Below are positions 18,339-27,483 of a stretch of 64,000 bases of DNA, piece after piece. The notes beneath the pieces are model-generated. The model was not told the origin of the DNA. It saw only the letters and a list, made by a program, of their open reading frames with translations, and did no database searches. The position numbers and the translations under genes are program-made. The number at the start of each line of letters is the position of its first letter. Positions within the stretch are counted from its first letter, which is position 1. Source of the DNA: Jejudonia soesokkakensis (GTDB lineage: Bacteria; Bacteroidota; Bacteroidia; Flavobacteriales; Flavobacteriaceae); assembly GCF_042664795.1 (NCBI RefSeq), contig NZ_JBHTBN010000003.1, positions 1 through 64,000 on the forward strand. Reading direction: 5' to 3'.

Positions 18339-18563
18339 ATGAAGAAAGTAATTTTTAGTGCATTCGCATTATTGGTAGTAGTAACATTTTCTTCTTGTAA
18401 GGAAACCACAACAAATACTGAAGAAACAGTAGAAGAAACTTCTGCAGTTGAGTCTCAAATTGAAACTCCTGTTACTGAAGAAGTATCTGCTGCTACAGCT
18501 CTTGAAGCTTCAACTGAAGTTGTTGCAGATACTACCGCGACTGCAGTAAAAGAAATAAAATAA
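18339..18563 (+). CDS. Small acidic lipoprotein (74 residues)
   Basis: An ATG at 18339 starts a lipoprotein signal peptide with lipobox F-S-S-C (Cys20). The mature part is about 54 residues of Thr, Glu, Ala and Val with no aromatic residues, a low-complexity, probably unfolded, acidic chain. In Bacteroidota such lipoproteins usually sit in the outer membrane. No family was recognised. It has its own promoter-like sequence and a strong terminator, so it is a single-gene unit, possibly highly expressed. Confidence 0.75.
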   Translation: MKKVIFSAFALLVVVTFSSCKETTTNTEETVEETSAVESQIETPVTEEVSAATALEASTEVVADTTATAVKEIK

Positions 18564-18584
18564 GTAACCTCTGGTTATCGTATC

Positions 18585-18613
18585 AAGTCCTGCCTTCTGG
18601 TGGGACTTTTTAT
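18585..18613 (+). terminator. Rho-independent terminator after the small lipoprotein gene
   Basis: AAGTCCTGCC (18585-18594) pairs with GGTGGGACTT (18599-18608), with two G-T pairs and a TTCT tetraloop, followed by a T tract. Confidence 0.85.
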
Positions 18614-18670
18614 TTGTACTCGTCTGCCTTCTATGGCTACAGAGATGACGCTACCTAAGTATCCAAAGAA

Positions 18671-18806
18671 ATGTTGATGAGCATCGAAATTTCTAAAAGA
18701 AAAAAAATTGCGGTATGCTTATTATGACAAAATGGGTAAAAAACTCAGAAAAGCGAGATTGAAAACTATTAGTAAGAAAACGAATAATGACCACTCACAG
18801 CATTAG
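18671..18806 (+). pseudogene. Small basic ORF broken at an A8 tract
   Basis: An in-frame ATG pair (18671, 18677) opens a frame that reads M-S-I-E-I-S-K-R-K-K to a run of eight A (18700-18707) and then meets a stop. If one A is dropped, the frame continues as L-R-Y-A-Y-Y-D-K-M-G-K-K-L-R-K-A-R-L-K and ends at TAG 18804, giving about 42 highly basic residues from 18677. The downstream part has a protein-like composition but no start codon of its own other than an internal ATG or TTG. It may be a decayed gene, a sequencing error in a homopolymer, or a slippage site. It is tail-to-tail with the histidine kinase, two bases apart. Confidence 0.35.
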
Positions 18807-18808
18807 GA

Positions 18809-20008
18809 TCAGCTAGCTATCCAAAAATCAAATTGAGCACCTTTGCCAAACTCACTTGAAACTTTAATATCACCTCCCAAACCTTGGCAAATCTTTTTGA
18901 CCATAGATAAGCCTATCCCATGTCCTTTCTTTCCTTTATTATCTATATTTCCTAGAGTTTCATATAAATTAAAAATGAGGGGAATTTGAAGAGCCTCTAT
19001 ACCTGGACCATTATCAATAACTGAAAAATTATAGTATTTTTCATCTTTACTACACGTAATTTCAATCTCTGCTATTTCCTTATCATTATATTTAATGGCA
19101 TTTGTAAGAAGATTTAAAATCACCTGTTCTAAAGCAGATTTATTAGAATGTATCATCACATTATCCTCTGGAATCGTAATATGTAAATTTTCATTCAACT
19201 GTAATAACTCTACGATATCTTCCAATAATTCGTAGATATCAAATGTGCTTTTAGGTTGTCCAGTAACATCATCACTCTCATAGTATCGTAAAATATTTGA
19301 AATATAGTCACTCAAAGTAAGAGAACTACTTTTTAAGTATTCGAGATAATTTACCCCTTCACTATCTAGTATGCTGCTGTATTTTTTTCGTAAAATATCA
19401 CTTGTAATGATGAGGTTCGCAAGTGGCATTTTCATGTCATGTGAGATCACCCCCGCAAATTCTGTGAGACGTTCATGCTGAATTACCAATCGCTTTTTTT
19501 GTTCTTCAGATTTGAGATGCAACAGACGTAATTCCATTAACTTTTCTATTTGTTTCCCTAAATTCTTTAGTAGTACTTTTTCATCATCACTTAAAGTTCG
19601 GGGCTCGTGATCTATGATACAAAGGGTTCCTATTGCATATTTACCTTCTAATATAATTGGGACACCCGAATAGAATTTTATAGGATTCTCATCTGCTGTG
19701 ACTAAAGGATTTTTAGCAAAAAGTGGATTTTTATCTGCATTTTCAACTATAAAAAGATCTGGTTGTGTAATGGCATGTGCACAAAAGGAAACGTCTCGGG
19801 GTGTTTCGCAGGCTTCAAAGCCAACCGTAGATTTAAACCATTGTCTGTTTTTATCAACCAAACTAAATAGCGAAACGGAAGCATTTAAATATTTAGAAGC
19901 CATCTCAGTTATAGCATCAAACTCACCTTCTGGGAGGGTATCTAACAATTCTAATGAATGAAGAAATTCTAATCGTTCAGTTTCTGAAATGGTTGCTAAT
20001 TCGCTCAT
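18809..20008 (-). CDS. GAF-domain sensor histidine kinase
   Basis: This 399-residue soluble histidine kinase has no membrane helix. An N-terminal GAF domain (about 20-165) carries the S-F-C-A-H-A-I and G-T-L-C-I-I-D segments found in GAF sensors of the bacteriophytochrome-related group. A HisKA dimerisation helix follows with the H-box V-I-S-H-D-M-K-M-P-L (about residue 190). The HATPase domain has an N-box L-L-T-N-A-I-K-Y-N-D, a G1 D-N-G-P-G-I, and G2 G-H-G-I-G-L-S. No response regulator gene is adjacent, so its partner and signal are unknown. Neighbouring genes lie on the other strand or are well separated. Confidence 0.92.
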   Translation of the reverse strand: MSELATISETERLEFLHSLELLDTLPEGEFDAITEMASKYLNASVSLFSLVDKNRQWFKSTVGFEACETPRDVSFCAHAITQPDLFIVENADKNPLFAKNPLVTADENPIKFYSGVPIILEGKYAIGTLCIIDHEPRTLSDDEKVLLKNLGKQIEKLMELRLLHLKSEEQKKRLVIQHERLTEFAGVISHDMKMPLANLIITSDILRKKYSSILDSEGVNYLEYLKSSSLTLSDYISNILRYYESDDVTGQPKSTFDIYELLEDIVELLQLNENLHITIPEDNVMIHSNKSALEQVILNLLTNAIKYNDKEIAEIEITCSKDEKYYNFSVIDNGPGIEALQIPLIFNLYETLGNIDNKGKKGHGIGLSMVKKICQGLGGDIKVSSEFGKGAQFDFWIAS

Positions 20009-20080
20009 TAAAATACTTGGCTTACTGTAAATTCTTTATTTACGTATGAATGTATAAATGTACTATAATAAAAATAGATG

Positions 20081-21643
20081 CTACTGAAGTATATTTTTTT
20101 TGGTAATAATTGCATCTATACAGTTAATTCCGTCTATGGCAGCAGAAATAATTCCCCCGGCATATCCTGCTCCTTCTCCACACGGATACAATCCTGAAAT
20201 TTCAACATGCTCCAGTGTTTCAGGATCTCTGGGAATTGAAATGGGCGATGACGTTCTGCTTTCTGGAGCATGCAATACTGCTTCGTTGGTATAATACCCC
20301 TTCATTTTTCTTCCAAAGACTTTAAAAGCTTTTTGCAATCGTTTTGCGATCATTGGCGGTAACACTTTATGGAGGTCGACAGAAACTATTCCGGGTTGGT
20401 AGGAGGTCTTCGGAAAATCTTTAGACACTCGGCCTTCTACAAAATCGATCATCCGCTGTGCTGGTACAGCTTGAGTTTTTCCGGCTGCTTCCCAACAATC
20501 TTTTTCTACTTTTTGCTGAAACTCAAGACATACAAACGGATCTCCTTCCACATAATTTGGCAGATCTTCAGGCGCGACACTAACTACGATTCCTGAATTT
20601 GCATACGGATTATTACGTTTACTCGGGCTCCAACCATTGGTGACAACTTCTTCCTGTGCGGTAGCGCAAGGTGCGATAATTCCGCCAGGACACATACAAA
20701 AAGAGTACACTCCTAGTCCATCAACTTGCTCTACCAATGCGTAGGATGAGGGTGGTAAATACGGATTATCGCTATCGCCATGGTATTGAATATGATCTAT
20801 AAGTTGCTGTTGATGCTCCACTCTTACCCCAATGGCAAAAGGTTTAGCTTCAATTTTAATTTGCTTTTTATGAAGCAAATAAAAAATATCGCGGGCAGAA
20901 TGACCCGTCGCTAAAATTACTGTATCAAAAGAATGCCAGATTGAATTATTTATTTCTATTGCTGAAATACTTTTACCTTCGGTTTTAAGATTGGTGAGCT
21001 TCGAATTAAAATGTACTGCTCCCCCAGCCTCGATAATTGCTTCACGCATGGTCGTAATAATCTTCGGCAATTTATTAGTTCCAATATGCGGATGGGCATT
21101 TACCAAAATATCTTCGTCTGCGCCAAAATGCACAAACCATTCTAAGGCCTTTAACACATTTCCGCGCTTCTTGGAGCGGGTATATAACTTTCCGTCGCTA
21201 TACGTTCCTGCACCACCTTCACCAAAACAGTAATTTGAATCGGGATTGACAATATGCTCTTTATTTATTTTGGCAAGATCTCTTCTACGTTCACGCACAT
21301 CTTTTCCTCTTTCAAAAACTACAGGCTTTAATCCCACTTCAATAGCACGTAAAGCAGCATATAATCCTGCAGGTCCGGCACCAATAATGGCAATTGATTT
21401 TTTATCGGTTACTTGCTTCGGAATAAAGGGCGAAATTGTTGAAATAGTATCTTCTTTGGTCCAAAATTCCAGCTGAAGATTTAATTTTACAGGAGCTCTT
21501 CGTGCATCGATAGAGCGCTTTCGAATGCGCCAATCTTTAAGGTCACTTTTATATAATTTTGCCTTCGCAAGACCTAATTCAAGAATATAGGGTACATCTT
21601 CCTGCTGATTGGGTAGTATAGAAATCTGAACAAGTATACTCAT
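20081..21643 (-). CDS. FAD-dependent dehydrogenase (COG2509-type)
   Basis: This is a 520-residue cytoplasmic flavoprotein. An N-terminal ~90-residue alpha+beta domain precedes the Rossmann FAD site I-A-I-I-G-A-G-P-A-G-L-Y-A-A-L (about residues 84-98). The family-typical F-G-E-G-G-A-G-T-Y-S-D-G-K-L-Y segment and the C-terminal G-L-Y-P-C-G-E-G-A-G-Y-A-G-G-I motif are present. The N-terminal ~90-residue addition is typical of COG2509 proteins. Substrate and electron acceptor are unknown; members are annotated only as uncharacterised FAD-dependent dehydrogenases. It appears monocistronic. On the minus strand a TATCTTTG box (21649-21656) ends five bases before the ATG, consistent with a very short leader. 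Confidence 0.88.
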   Translation of the reverse strand: MSILVQISILPNQQEDVPYILELGLAKAKLYKSDLKDWRIRKRSIDARRAPVKLNLQLEFWTKEDTISTISPFIPKQVTDKKSIAIIGAGPAGLYAALRAIEVGLKPVVFERGKDVRERRRDLAKINKEHIVNPDSNYCFGEGGAGTYSDGKLYTRSKKRGNVLKALEWFVHFGADEDILVNAHPHIGTNKLPKIITTMREAIIEAGGAVHFNSKLTNLKTEGKSISAIEINNSIWHSFDTVILATGHSARDIFYLLHKKQIKIEAKPFAIGVRVEHQQQLIDHIQYHGDSDNPYLPPSSYALVEQVDGLGVYSFCMCPGGIIAPCATAQEEVVTNGWSPSKRNNPYANSGIVVSVAPEDLPNYVEGDPFVCLEFQQKVEKDCWEAAGKTQAVPAQRMIDFVEGRVSKDFPKTSYQPGIVSVDLHKVLPPMIAKRLQKAFKVFGRKMKGYYTNEAVLHAPESRTSSPISIPRDPETLEHVEISGLYPCGEGAGYAGGIISAAIDGINCIDAIITKKNILQ

Positions 21644-21732
21644 GACGCCAAAGATAGGTTAAAAATTTTGTCGATGTGATCACTTCCAGTATCTTGAAGA
21701 GAATAAAATCTTAGTAACTAAAATCTTCTAAT

Positions 21733-22254
21733 ATGGAAAACTGGCTTTACGCAAACGAACTTATCATCTATAAATCGGCACTTTCGGTAGTTGCTATTTA
21801 TCTTATTATTTTACTGTATACCAGAGTTTTTGGTCTACGTACTTTTGCAAAAATGACTTCAGTTGATTTTGCTGCAACGATTGCGATGGGATCTATTTTT
21901 GCAGATGTTATAGGCAGTACAGACTATTCGATTTTAAAAGGGGGCATTGCTTTATTGATTATCATTATTCTTCAAACACTATATTCATTTTTTATTAGAA
22001 AATCTGACACATTTAAAAAAGCATTTACCAATACCCCTTTACTTCTAATGAAAGACGGTGAAATTATTTCTCATAATCTATCAAAAGCCAATGTTAGTAA
22101 AGGTGATCTCTACGGAAAGCTTAGGGAAGCCAACGTTATTGAAATGAGTGAAGTACGAGCGGTTGTATTTGAAGTGACGGGAGATATTTCAGTTTTACAT
22201 ACGTCAGGAAATGAAGCACTAGCTACAGAATTATTAGAAGGAGTGAAAGAGTAG
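21733..22254 (+). CDS. DUF421 (YetF-like) membrane protein
   Basis: This 173-residue protein has three N-terminal membrane helices (about 9-30, 44-62 and 67-88). The DUF421 signature is visible: R-V-F-G-L-R-T-F-A-K-M-T-S-V-D-F-A, then I-A-M-G-S-I. The C-terminal YetF-like soluble domain has P-L-L-L-M-K-D-G-E-I and S-E-V-R-A-V-V-F-E-V-T-G-D-I-S-V, matching the family domain order. It is shorter than the ~220-residue Bacillus members. Molecular function unknown. Confidence 0.88.
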   Translation: MENWLYANELIIYKSALSVVAIYLIILLYTRVFGLRTFAKMTSVDFAATIAMGSIFADVIGSTDYSILKGGIALLIIIILQTLYSFFIRKSDTFKKAFTNTPLLLMKDGEIISHNLSKANVSKGDLYGKLREANVIEMSEVRAVVFEVTGDISVLHTSGNEALATELLEGVKE

Positions 22255-22342
22255 ATACATCCAATTTTAACAAACAGAGCGCTATTGAAGGCGTCAGGTG
22301 TTAAGTTTTTGCCAAACTGCTTAATTAAATTGCTATAGTTTT

Positions 22343-22370
22343 TTGTTTTCATTCACTACCTGTAGTTTTG
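22343..22370 (+). promoter_or_regulatory. Predicted promoter of the FKBP gene
   Basis: TTG (22343-22345), a 17-base spacer, then TAGTTTTG (22363-22370), a perfect -7 box, 24 bases before the ATG at 22395. Confidence 0.6.
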
Positions 22371-22394
22371 CGTTTTTAATATAAAAACAGACGT

Positions 22395-22823
22395 ATGAGT
22401 CAAGTAAAAGAAAATGATACTGTAAAAGTACATTACACAGGTAAACTAGAAAACGGACAAGTATTTGACAGCTCGCTACAAAGAGAGCCACTAGAAGTAA
22501 CTTTAGGACAAGGAAAGTTAATTCCTGGATTTGAAAAAGGGATCGTTTCTATGAAAGTCAATGAAAAAAAGACAGTCAAAATACCAAAATCTGAAGCCTA
22601 TGGTGACGTTCAGAAAGAATTATTTCACTCGGTGCCTAAAGAAAACCTACCCGAAGAAATAAAGCCAGAAGTTGGAATGGGATTAATGTCTAAAAATCCA
22701 GATGGAAGTGAAAGACAACTACGTGTTGCCGAAGTAAATGACGATCATATTATTGTAGATGCAAATCATCCCCTTGCAGGTAAAGATCTTACTTTTGATC
22801 TTGAAGTAGTAGCGATAAAATAA
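22395..22823 (+). CDS. FKBP-type peptidyl-prolyl isomerase, SlyD-like
   Basis: This is a 142-residue proline isomerase and likely folding chaperone. The FKBP core has V-K-V-H-Y-T-G-K-L-E-N-G-Q-V-F-D-S-S near residue 10 and a G-Q-G-K-L-I-P-G-F-E-K-G strand, then the A-Y-G-D segment that opens the inserted flap domain (about 72-125), as in SlyD. It lacks the His-rich metal-binding tail of E. coli SlyD. No signal peptide is present, so it is cytoplasmic. A promoter-like sequence and a strong terminator make it a single-gene unit. Confidence 0.94.
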   Translation: MSQVKENDTVKVHYTGKLENGQVFDSSLQREPLEVTLGQGKLIPGFEKGIVSMKVNEKKTVKIPKSEAYGDVQKELFHSVPKENLPEEIKPEVGMGLMSKNPDGSERQLRVAEVNDDHIIVDANHPLAGKDLTFDLEVVAIK

Positions 22824-22841
22824 AACGACTAGTTGTTTTAG

Positions 22842-22868
22842 AAAACCCGGAAAATTCCGGGTTTTTTT
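22842..22868. terminator. Terminator between the FKBP gene and the polysaccharide operon
   Basis: AAAACCCGG (22842-22850) pairs with CCGGGTTTT (22857-22865) around AAAATT, with T tracts on both strands. It lies between convergent genes and can serve both. Confidence 0.85.
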
Positions 22869-22894
22869 ATGCCGAATCTTCAGAAAAAGAAATT

Positions 22895-24247
22895 CTAAAA
22901 AGTGTAGTTATAGGTGACTCCTCCTCCAAGGATACGCTTTCGTTCACTAATCATATCGGCTCCAGCAAATACCTTGATCTTTCCGAAGGTAGTAGTTGTA
23001 TAGGCTACCGAAGCATAATTAGACCAGCTTGTTAATTTAGGGTCAAACGGATTGCGATACGTGCCCAGAAATGTAGCAACAGTAGATTTTAATGACCATT
23101 CAACTTTTTTAAAGGTTCCCGTAAATCCAAAGTGATGCACTTTAGCACGGTTGCTTACATACCGTGAACTGTCCATATCTAATTCGATGGATGGATCTAC
23201 AAGAATAAACGGAACTCCAATCACTCTGTCTTCATAACTCCAGCCACTACGGTAAATATTATTCCCAAAATAACCATCAAATCCGCTGGTAGAAGAATTC
23301 CCACTTTGGTCGCTGGTATCAATATACTCATATAAAAGATGTGAGAGAATGCCCTCCTTTTCTAATTTAAGATGCACTCCCCAGACACCATCTGGAAAAT
23401 TAGCTAACCGAGTTCCAGAACCGTCCTCAAAAGGATGCTCGTGATATAATGTAAAAGTTCCAAAGCTGGTTCCAAAATTATATTCTAAGAAGTATGAGCC
23501 TAAATGATTGCCTAATGCGTTTTGCACTTCTCCAGCGATATTATCGTCAGATGATTTTTTAGCAAAAAACACATCTACAAAAGCATTAAAATTGGATGGC
23601 AACGCTCCAAAATCTGGTGACGTTCCAGCCCATTGAGCAAAATGCTGAACTCGAGCAGTGAATGTATTCCTTTCATTTATTTTGGCAACAATGCCAAGCC
23701 GTTTGTAATGTACTCGTACATCATTTACATACCGCGCATCATTAAGCTGATAGTGGCCAATTCCCCAATCCACTCCAAAGGTTTCAGAAATTTTTAAGGG
23801 AGTATTCGCTTCCAGTAAGAGTCCAGGCAATGGTCTAGCGTTTCCTGACCATAAAATATTTTTGTTAGTAGCAGAAAGTCCTTTAAAGTTTTCTTGTTGT
23901 TTTTTTGCACCAAGAGTTGTTTTTAACCAGGAATTCTGAAACTGAAGGTACAAATCTCTACGCTGAAAATTATCAAGATTGTTTTCACCCTCTCTATAAA
24001 ATGCAGCAATGCCTCCTTCAAAAAATGATTTTTCGGTGATTGTATATGTTGCTGAAGCTTGTGCGGTACCAGAAAAAACAGTTTGGGGTGTTATGGCAGC
24101 GTTCGTATTGGTATACAACCAGAAAGGTGAATCGGTTGCTTCCGAAGAAAAAATACCAGTAGCTTCAACACTACCTTCCACTGAAACGTTTTGCGAGAAC
24201 GTTAAAAAAAATGTACACAAACAGAGAGCTAGAAATATCTTTTTCAT
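22895..24247 (-). CDS. wzi: Capsule assembly Wzi-family outer-membrane protein
   Basis: This 450-residue protein has a signal peptide ending F-S-Q (about residue 19), followed by alternating strands that end in an aromatic residue (T-Y-N-Y-T-F), as in an 18-strand barrel. In E. coli, Wzi helps anchor or organise capsule at the surface. Several segments match the Capsule_assembly_Wzi family: F-W-L-Y-T-N early on, Y-L-Q-F-Q-N-S-W, G-A-K-K, and W-x-L-K-S near the C-terminus. It is the last gene of the long minus-strand polysaccharide operon, 26 bases after wzc, which fits an export and assembly role. Confidence 0.85.
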   Translation of the reverse strand: MKKIFLALCLCTFFLTFSQNVSVEGSVEATGIFSSEATDSPFWLYTNTNAAITPQTVFSGTAQASATYTITEKSFFEGGIAAFYREGENNLDNFQRRDLYLQFQNSWLKTTLGAKKQQENFKGLSATNKNILWSGNARPLPGLLLEANTPLKISETFGVDWGIGHYQLNDARYVNDVRVHYKRLGIVAKINERNTFTARVQHFAQWAGTSPDFGALPSNFNAFVDVFFAKKSSDDNIAGEVQNALGNHLGSYFLEYNFGTSFGTFTLYHEHPFEDGSGTRLANFPDGVWGVHLKLEKEGILSHLLYEYIDTSDQSGNSSTSGFDGYFGNNIYRSGWSYEDRVIGVPFILVDPSIELDMDSSRYVSNRAKVHHFGFTGTFKKVEWSLKSTVATFLGTYRNPFDPKLTSWSNYASVAYTTTTFGKIKVFAGADMISERKRILGGGVTYNYTF

Positions 24248-24273
24248 ATCATGGAACTCAAAAGCTTCAGAAA

Positions 24274-26640
24274 TTACAACCCAAACAATCGTTGCTTCAG
24301 ACTTGGTTTTTCAACACTGTACGCATACCCGTATTTGTTTCCGTAGCCAAAATTATTAAGAGAAACGTTATTGATCACTGCTGCAACATTAGTTAATCGT
24401 TCATCCTGTATGGCTTCGTTGGTAAACTCTAACAGTTGTTTGTCTGTATATCCTGCACGGATTACATATAAGGTCACATCTGCATGTGTATTAATGAGTA
24501 AAGTATCTGCGACTAACATCGAAGGTGCGGTGTCGACGATCACATAATCATAGCTTTTTTTCACCTCGTTGAAAAAGTCTGCCACTCTTTTCTCCATGAG
24601 TAGCTCTGCAGGATTAGGCGGAATAGCCCCTGAAAGGATGATATCCAGATGTGAATTATTTTCACTTTCTGAAGCGATTTCATTCACACTCAATGTAGCA
24701 TCGACAATGTACTCTGTAAGTCCTTTGCTATTTTGTTTGGATGACGGCAGGTAACGTTGCAACTGTGGGTTACGAATGTCTCCACCAACCAATACCACTT
24801 TTTTTCCAGTAAGGGCTATGGTTAGTGCCAGATTAAAGGCCACAAATGTCTTTCCTTCTCCTTTGATGCTAGAAGTAACAAAAATGGTTTTAGAGTCTTC
24901 GGGATTGTTTAATTTATTTAAAAATAAATACTGAAGGTTGGTACGTAATATTCGAAATGATTCGGCGAGAACGCTTCGGTCGTTTTGCTGAATAAGTTGT
25001 TCGGTTCCTTTTTTAAGTTTTGGTATTTCTCCTATGAGAGCAGTATTACTCAGCTTTTTATCAATATAGTTTCGGTTCTTAATTTTAGTGTCTAGCAAGC
25101 TTTTTCCGTAGATAAAAAGGAAGGGAGCCAGTAGTCCTGCGACCAGTGCCGTTAGATATATAAGAGGTCTATTAGGAGCAATAGGCGTTCGGCTGCTATA
25201 GGCCCGGTCTACCACTTTTGCTTTTGGAGCGGTTACTGCAAGAGAAATAGAAGCTTCTTCTCTTTGTTGTAAAAGAAATACATATAATTGTTCTTTAATG
25301 CCCTGCTGACGCTCAATTCCCCTGAAAATTTTTTCTTTGGTTGGTACTTGTGAGATCTTTGAATTAAGTGTTGACTCTTGAAAATTAAGACCACGCATGG
25401 CAACTTTTAGTGCGTTGCTGCTATTTTTTAAGCTTTCTAAAATACTTTCTCTTACCTGAGCGATTTGATTGGTCACGTTTACTACAACAGGATTGATAGC
25501 TGTAGAGGTCTTAAGCAAGTTATTTCTTTCTAAGATAAGTTGGTTATAATTACTCACAGATTGATTTACGCCCTCGGCATTTAAACCGATATTAGCAGGT
25601 AACAGATCATTACTGGATGATGTTTCCATATAATCTATCATCGTATTTGCTAATTCCAATTGGGTGGCAATATCAAGCTGGCGTTTATTAAAATCGCTTG
25701 CGTTATTAAGAATTAGCTGTGCCTCTGCTTCAATACTGGTAAGTCTATTTTCACTTTTAAAATCTTCTTTTCCTTTCTCTACACTATCAAGCTCTCTGGT
25801 AATAATCTCAAGTCGGGAATCAATAAAATTTGCTGTTTTTTGGGCTACCTGATTTTGGTCGCTAATCGCATCTTTATTATACTGAAAGACCAGTTCATTT
25901 ATAAAATCCTCGGCTTTTTCTGGAACACTTGTAGAAAGTGAAATTTTTACCACATTACTATTAGAAATCTCGTTTACCACTACCAACTTATTCTGATAGT
26001 TTAAAGTTAGTGTATGAATGGGTCTATAACTAACCGAAATAGGTCGTTGATAAAAACTTTCAAATTTATCAATATTGTCAAGAACTGGTAACACAGTAAT
26101 TTCGCCAAAAGGGAGGGAAACGCGCTCACCAAATTTATAAGTGGCATTTATTGTTTTAGACTCATTTTCAACATGGTATTCAAGTTGAGACGCGACATTA
26201 AGGATTAATTTCGGGATAGGTTGGTTTTTAGTACTATCTACAAAGGATTGGTATTGAACCACAAACGGTTTATAGGTGTAGAGCTCAGTTGTGCCAATTA
26301 ATCCTTCTGTTTGATACGTAATATTGAGATTTAATTTCTCTATAACCTGTGAGATAATCCTATTAGAACGAAATATCGAAAGTTCATTTTCAATCTTATT
26401 ATTGAATTTTGAAAAGAAACTTAGATTGGCAAAAGCTGAAAGCTCTCCCAAACCACCATTTTTATCTTCTTTAATGATAACAGTCGCCTGACTTTGATAT
26501 ACAGGAGTTGTGTAATGCAAATAAATGCCTGCAATCATTGCAGCTAATACCAAAGACAATAGAAACCAAAACCAGTATCGTGTGTACTGACTGATACTAT
26601 CTCGCAATGGTGTTTCTTTTGTTTCTAACTGTCCTTGCAT
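24274..26640 (-). CDS. wzc: Polysaccharide co-polymerase / tyrosine autokinase (Wzc family)
   Basis: This 788-residue inner-membrane protein controls chain length and export of surface polysaccharide. It has a first membrane helix (about 24-46), a long periplasmic Wzz domain rich in coiled coil (about 60-490), a second helix (about 500-520), then a cytoplasmic BY-kinase domain. Walker A is S-S-I-K-G-E-G-K-T-F-V, Walker A' is V-V-L-V-G-G-D-I-R-N-P and Walker B is Y-V-I-V-D-T-A-P. The C-terminus has clustered tyrosines (Y-G-N-K-Y-G-Y-A-Y), the usual autophosphorylation sites. It lies between wza and wzi in the operon. Confidence 0.95.
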   Translation of the reverse strand: MQGQLETKETPLRDSISQYTRYWFWFLLSLVLAAMIAGIYLHYTTPVYQSQATVIIKEDKNGGLGELSAFANLSFFSKFNNKIENELSIFRSNRIISQVIEKLNLNITYQTEGLIGTTELYTYKPFVVQYQSFVDSTKNQPIPKLILNVASQLEYHVENESKTINATYKFGERVSLPFGEITVLPVLDNIDKFESFYQRPISVSYRPIHTLTLNYQNKLVVVNEISNSNVVKISLSTSVPEKAEDFINELVFQYNKDAISDQNQVAQKTANFIDSRLEIITRELDSVEKGKEDFKSENRLTSIEAEAQLILNNASDFNKRQLDIATQLELANTMIDYMETSSSNDLLPANIGLNAEGVNQSVSNYNQLILERNNLLKTSTAINPVVVNVTNQIAQVRESILESLKNSSNALKVAMRGLNFQESTLNSKISQVPTKEKIFRGIERQQGIKEQLYVFLLQQREEASISLAVTAPKAKVVDRAYSSRTPIAPNRPLIYLTALVAGLLAPFLFIYGKSLLDTKIKNRNYIDKKLSNTALIGEIPKLKKGTEQLIQQNDRSVLAESFRILRTNLQYLFLNKLNNPEDSKTIFVTSSIKGEGKTFVAFNLALTIALTGKKVVLVGGDIRNPQLQRYLPSSKQNSKGLTEYIVDATLSVNEIASESENNSHLDIILSGAIPPNPAELLMEKRVADFFNEVKKSYDYVIVDTAPSMLVADTLLINTHADVTLYVIRAGYTDKQLLEFTNEAIQDERLTNVAAVINNVSLNNFGYGNKYGYAYSVEKPSLKQRLFGL

Positions 26641-26649
26641 GATGATTTC

Positions 26650-27402
26650 TTATCGTGTTAAAATAATAACGGTGCTTAAAACAATAGTAAATAATGATAA
26701 TAATGCTGGAACATCAGGAATAAACCCAGATTTTTTAACACCTTTGAGGGTAGGTTCTACATAGACCACATCATTTTGTTTTAAATAATAAAAAGGGCTT
26801 GAAAATAAATCTGTTTTTGTAAAATCTATTCTAGTTACTTTTTGGACACCATTCACTTCCCTTAATACCGTTACATTTTCCCTACGACCGTCTTCACTAA
26901 AATCACCTGCAAGCCCAATAGCTTGTGGCAAAGTGACACGCTCATCTTCGATGGCAAACACTCCAGGATTGTTGACCTCGCCCAAAACAGTAATTTTAAA
27001 ATTTAAAATGCGAACATCAACAACCACATCTGTAACAAATTCGGACAGTTTGCTTTGTAAAACATCTTCTACTTCTGCGCGAGTTTTGCCAGCTACAGTA
27101 ATGTCCCCTAGGATTTGAAATTGAATCGATCCCCCACTATCTACCAGATAGCCTTCCAGCCCTGGATTGTTAGTTGACATATTTGAACCTATCGCTGTTT
27201 TTTTCTGAAACGGACTCAACCCAACTTCACTCTGTGAGGACAATGAAATATGGAGAATATCATTATTTTCAATAATAGGCTCAAAAGACAAACCTGTTTC
27301 TTTTAAATGAAGCGTTTCAGAATCCTGAAAGTAAACAATTTCCTTTTTTGTGGCACACGAAAGCAGTAGAAAAGGGAAGATTAGCAGTAAAAGTTTTCTC
27401 AT
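26650..27402 (-). CDS. wza: Polysaccharide export lipoprotein (Wza family)
   Basis: The outer-membrane export channel subunit starts with a lipoprotein signal peptide (lipobox L-L-S-C, Cys16). A polysaccharide-export domain follows (about 40-130, with N-D-I-L-H-I-S and a G-Y-L-V-D strand), then an SLBB-like domain (about 135-215, with V-L-G-E-V-N-N-P-G-V-F). The C-terminal hydrophobic helix would cross the outer membrane as in E. coli Wza. I choose ATG 27402 over a GTG one codon earlier. At 250 residues it is shorter than E. coli Wza (~380) because it has only one SLBB unit, which is usual in Bacteroidota. It is ten bases upstream of wzc. Confidence 0.94.
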   Translation of the reverse strand: MRKLLLLIFPFLLLSCATKKEIVYFQDSETLHLKETGLSFEPIIENNDILHISLSSQSEVGLSPFQKKTAIGSNMSTNNPGLEGYLVDSGGSIQFQILGDITVAGKTRAEVEDVLQSKLSEFVTDVVVDVRILNFKITVLGEVNNPGVFAIEDERVTLPQAIGLAGDFSEDGRRENVTVLREVNGVQKVTRIDFTKTDLFSSPFYYLKQNDVVYVEPTLKGVKKSGFIPDVPALLSLFTIVLSTVIILTR

Positions 27403-27483
27403 CACGTATTAATTAACGTAAATATATCATTTATGAAACTTGTGAAATAAGACCAAAATCAATAGTTATTAAAGGATTTTAGC

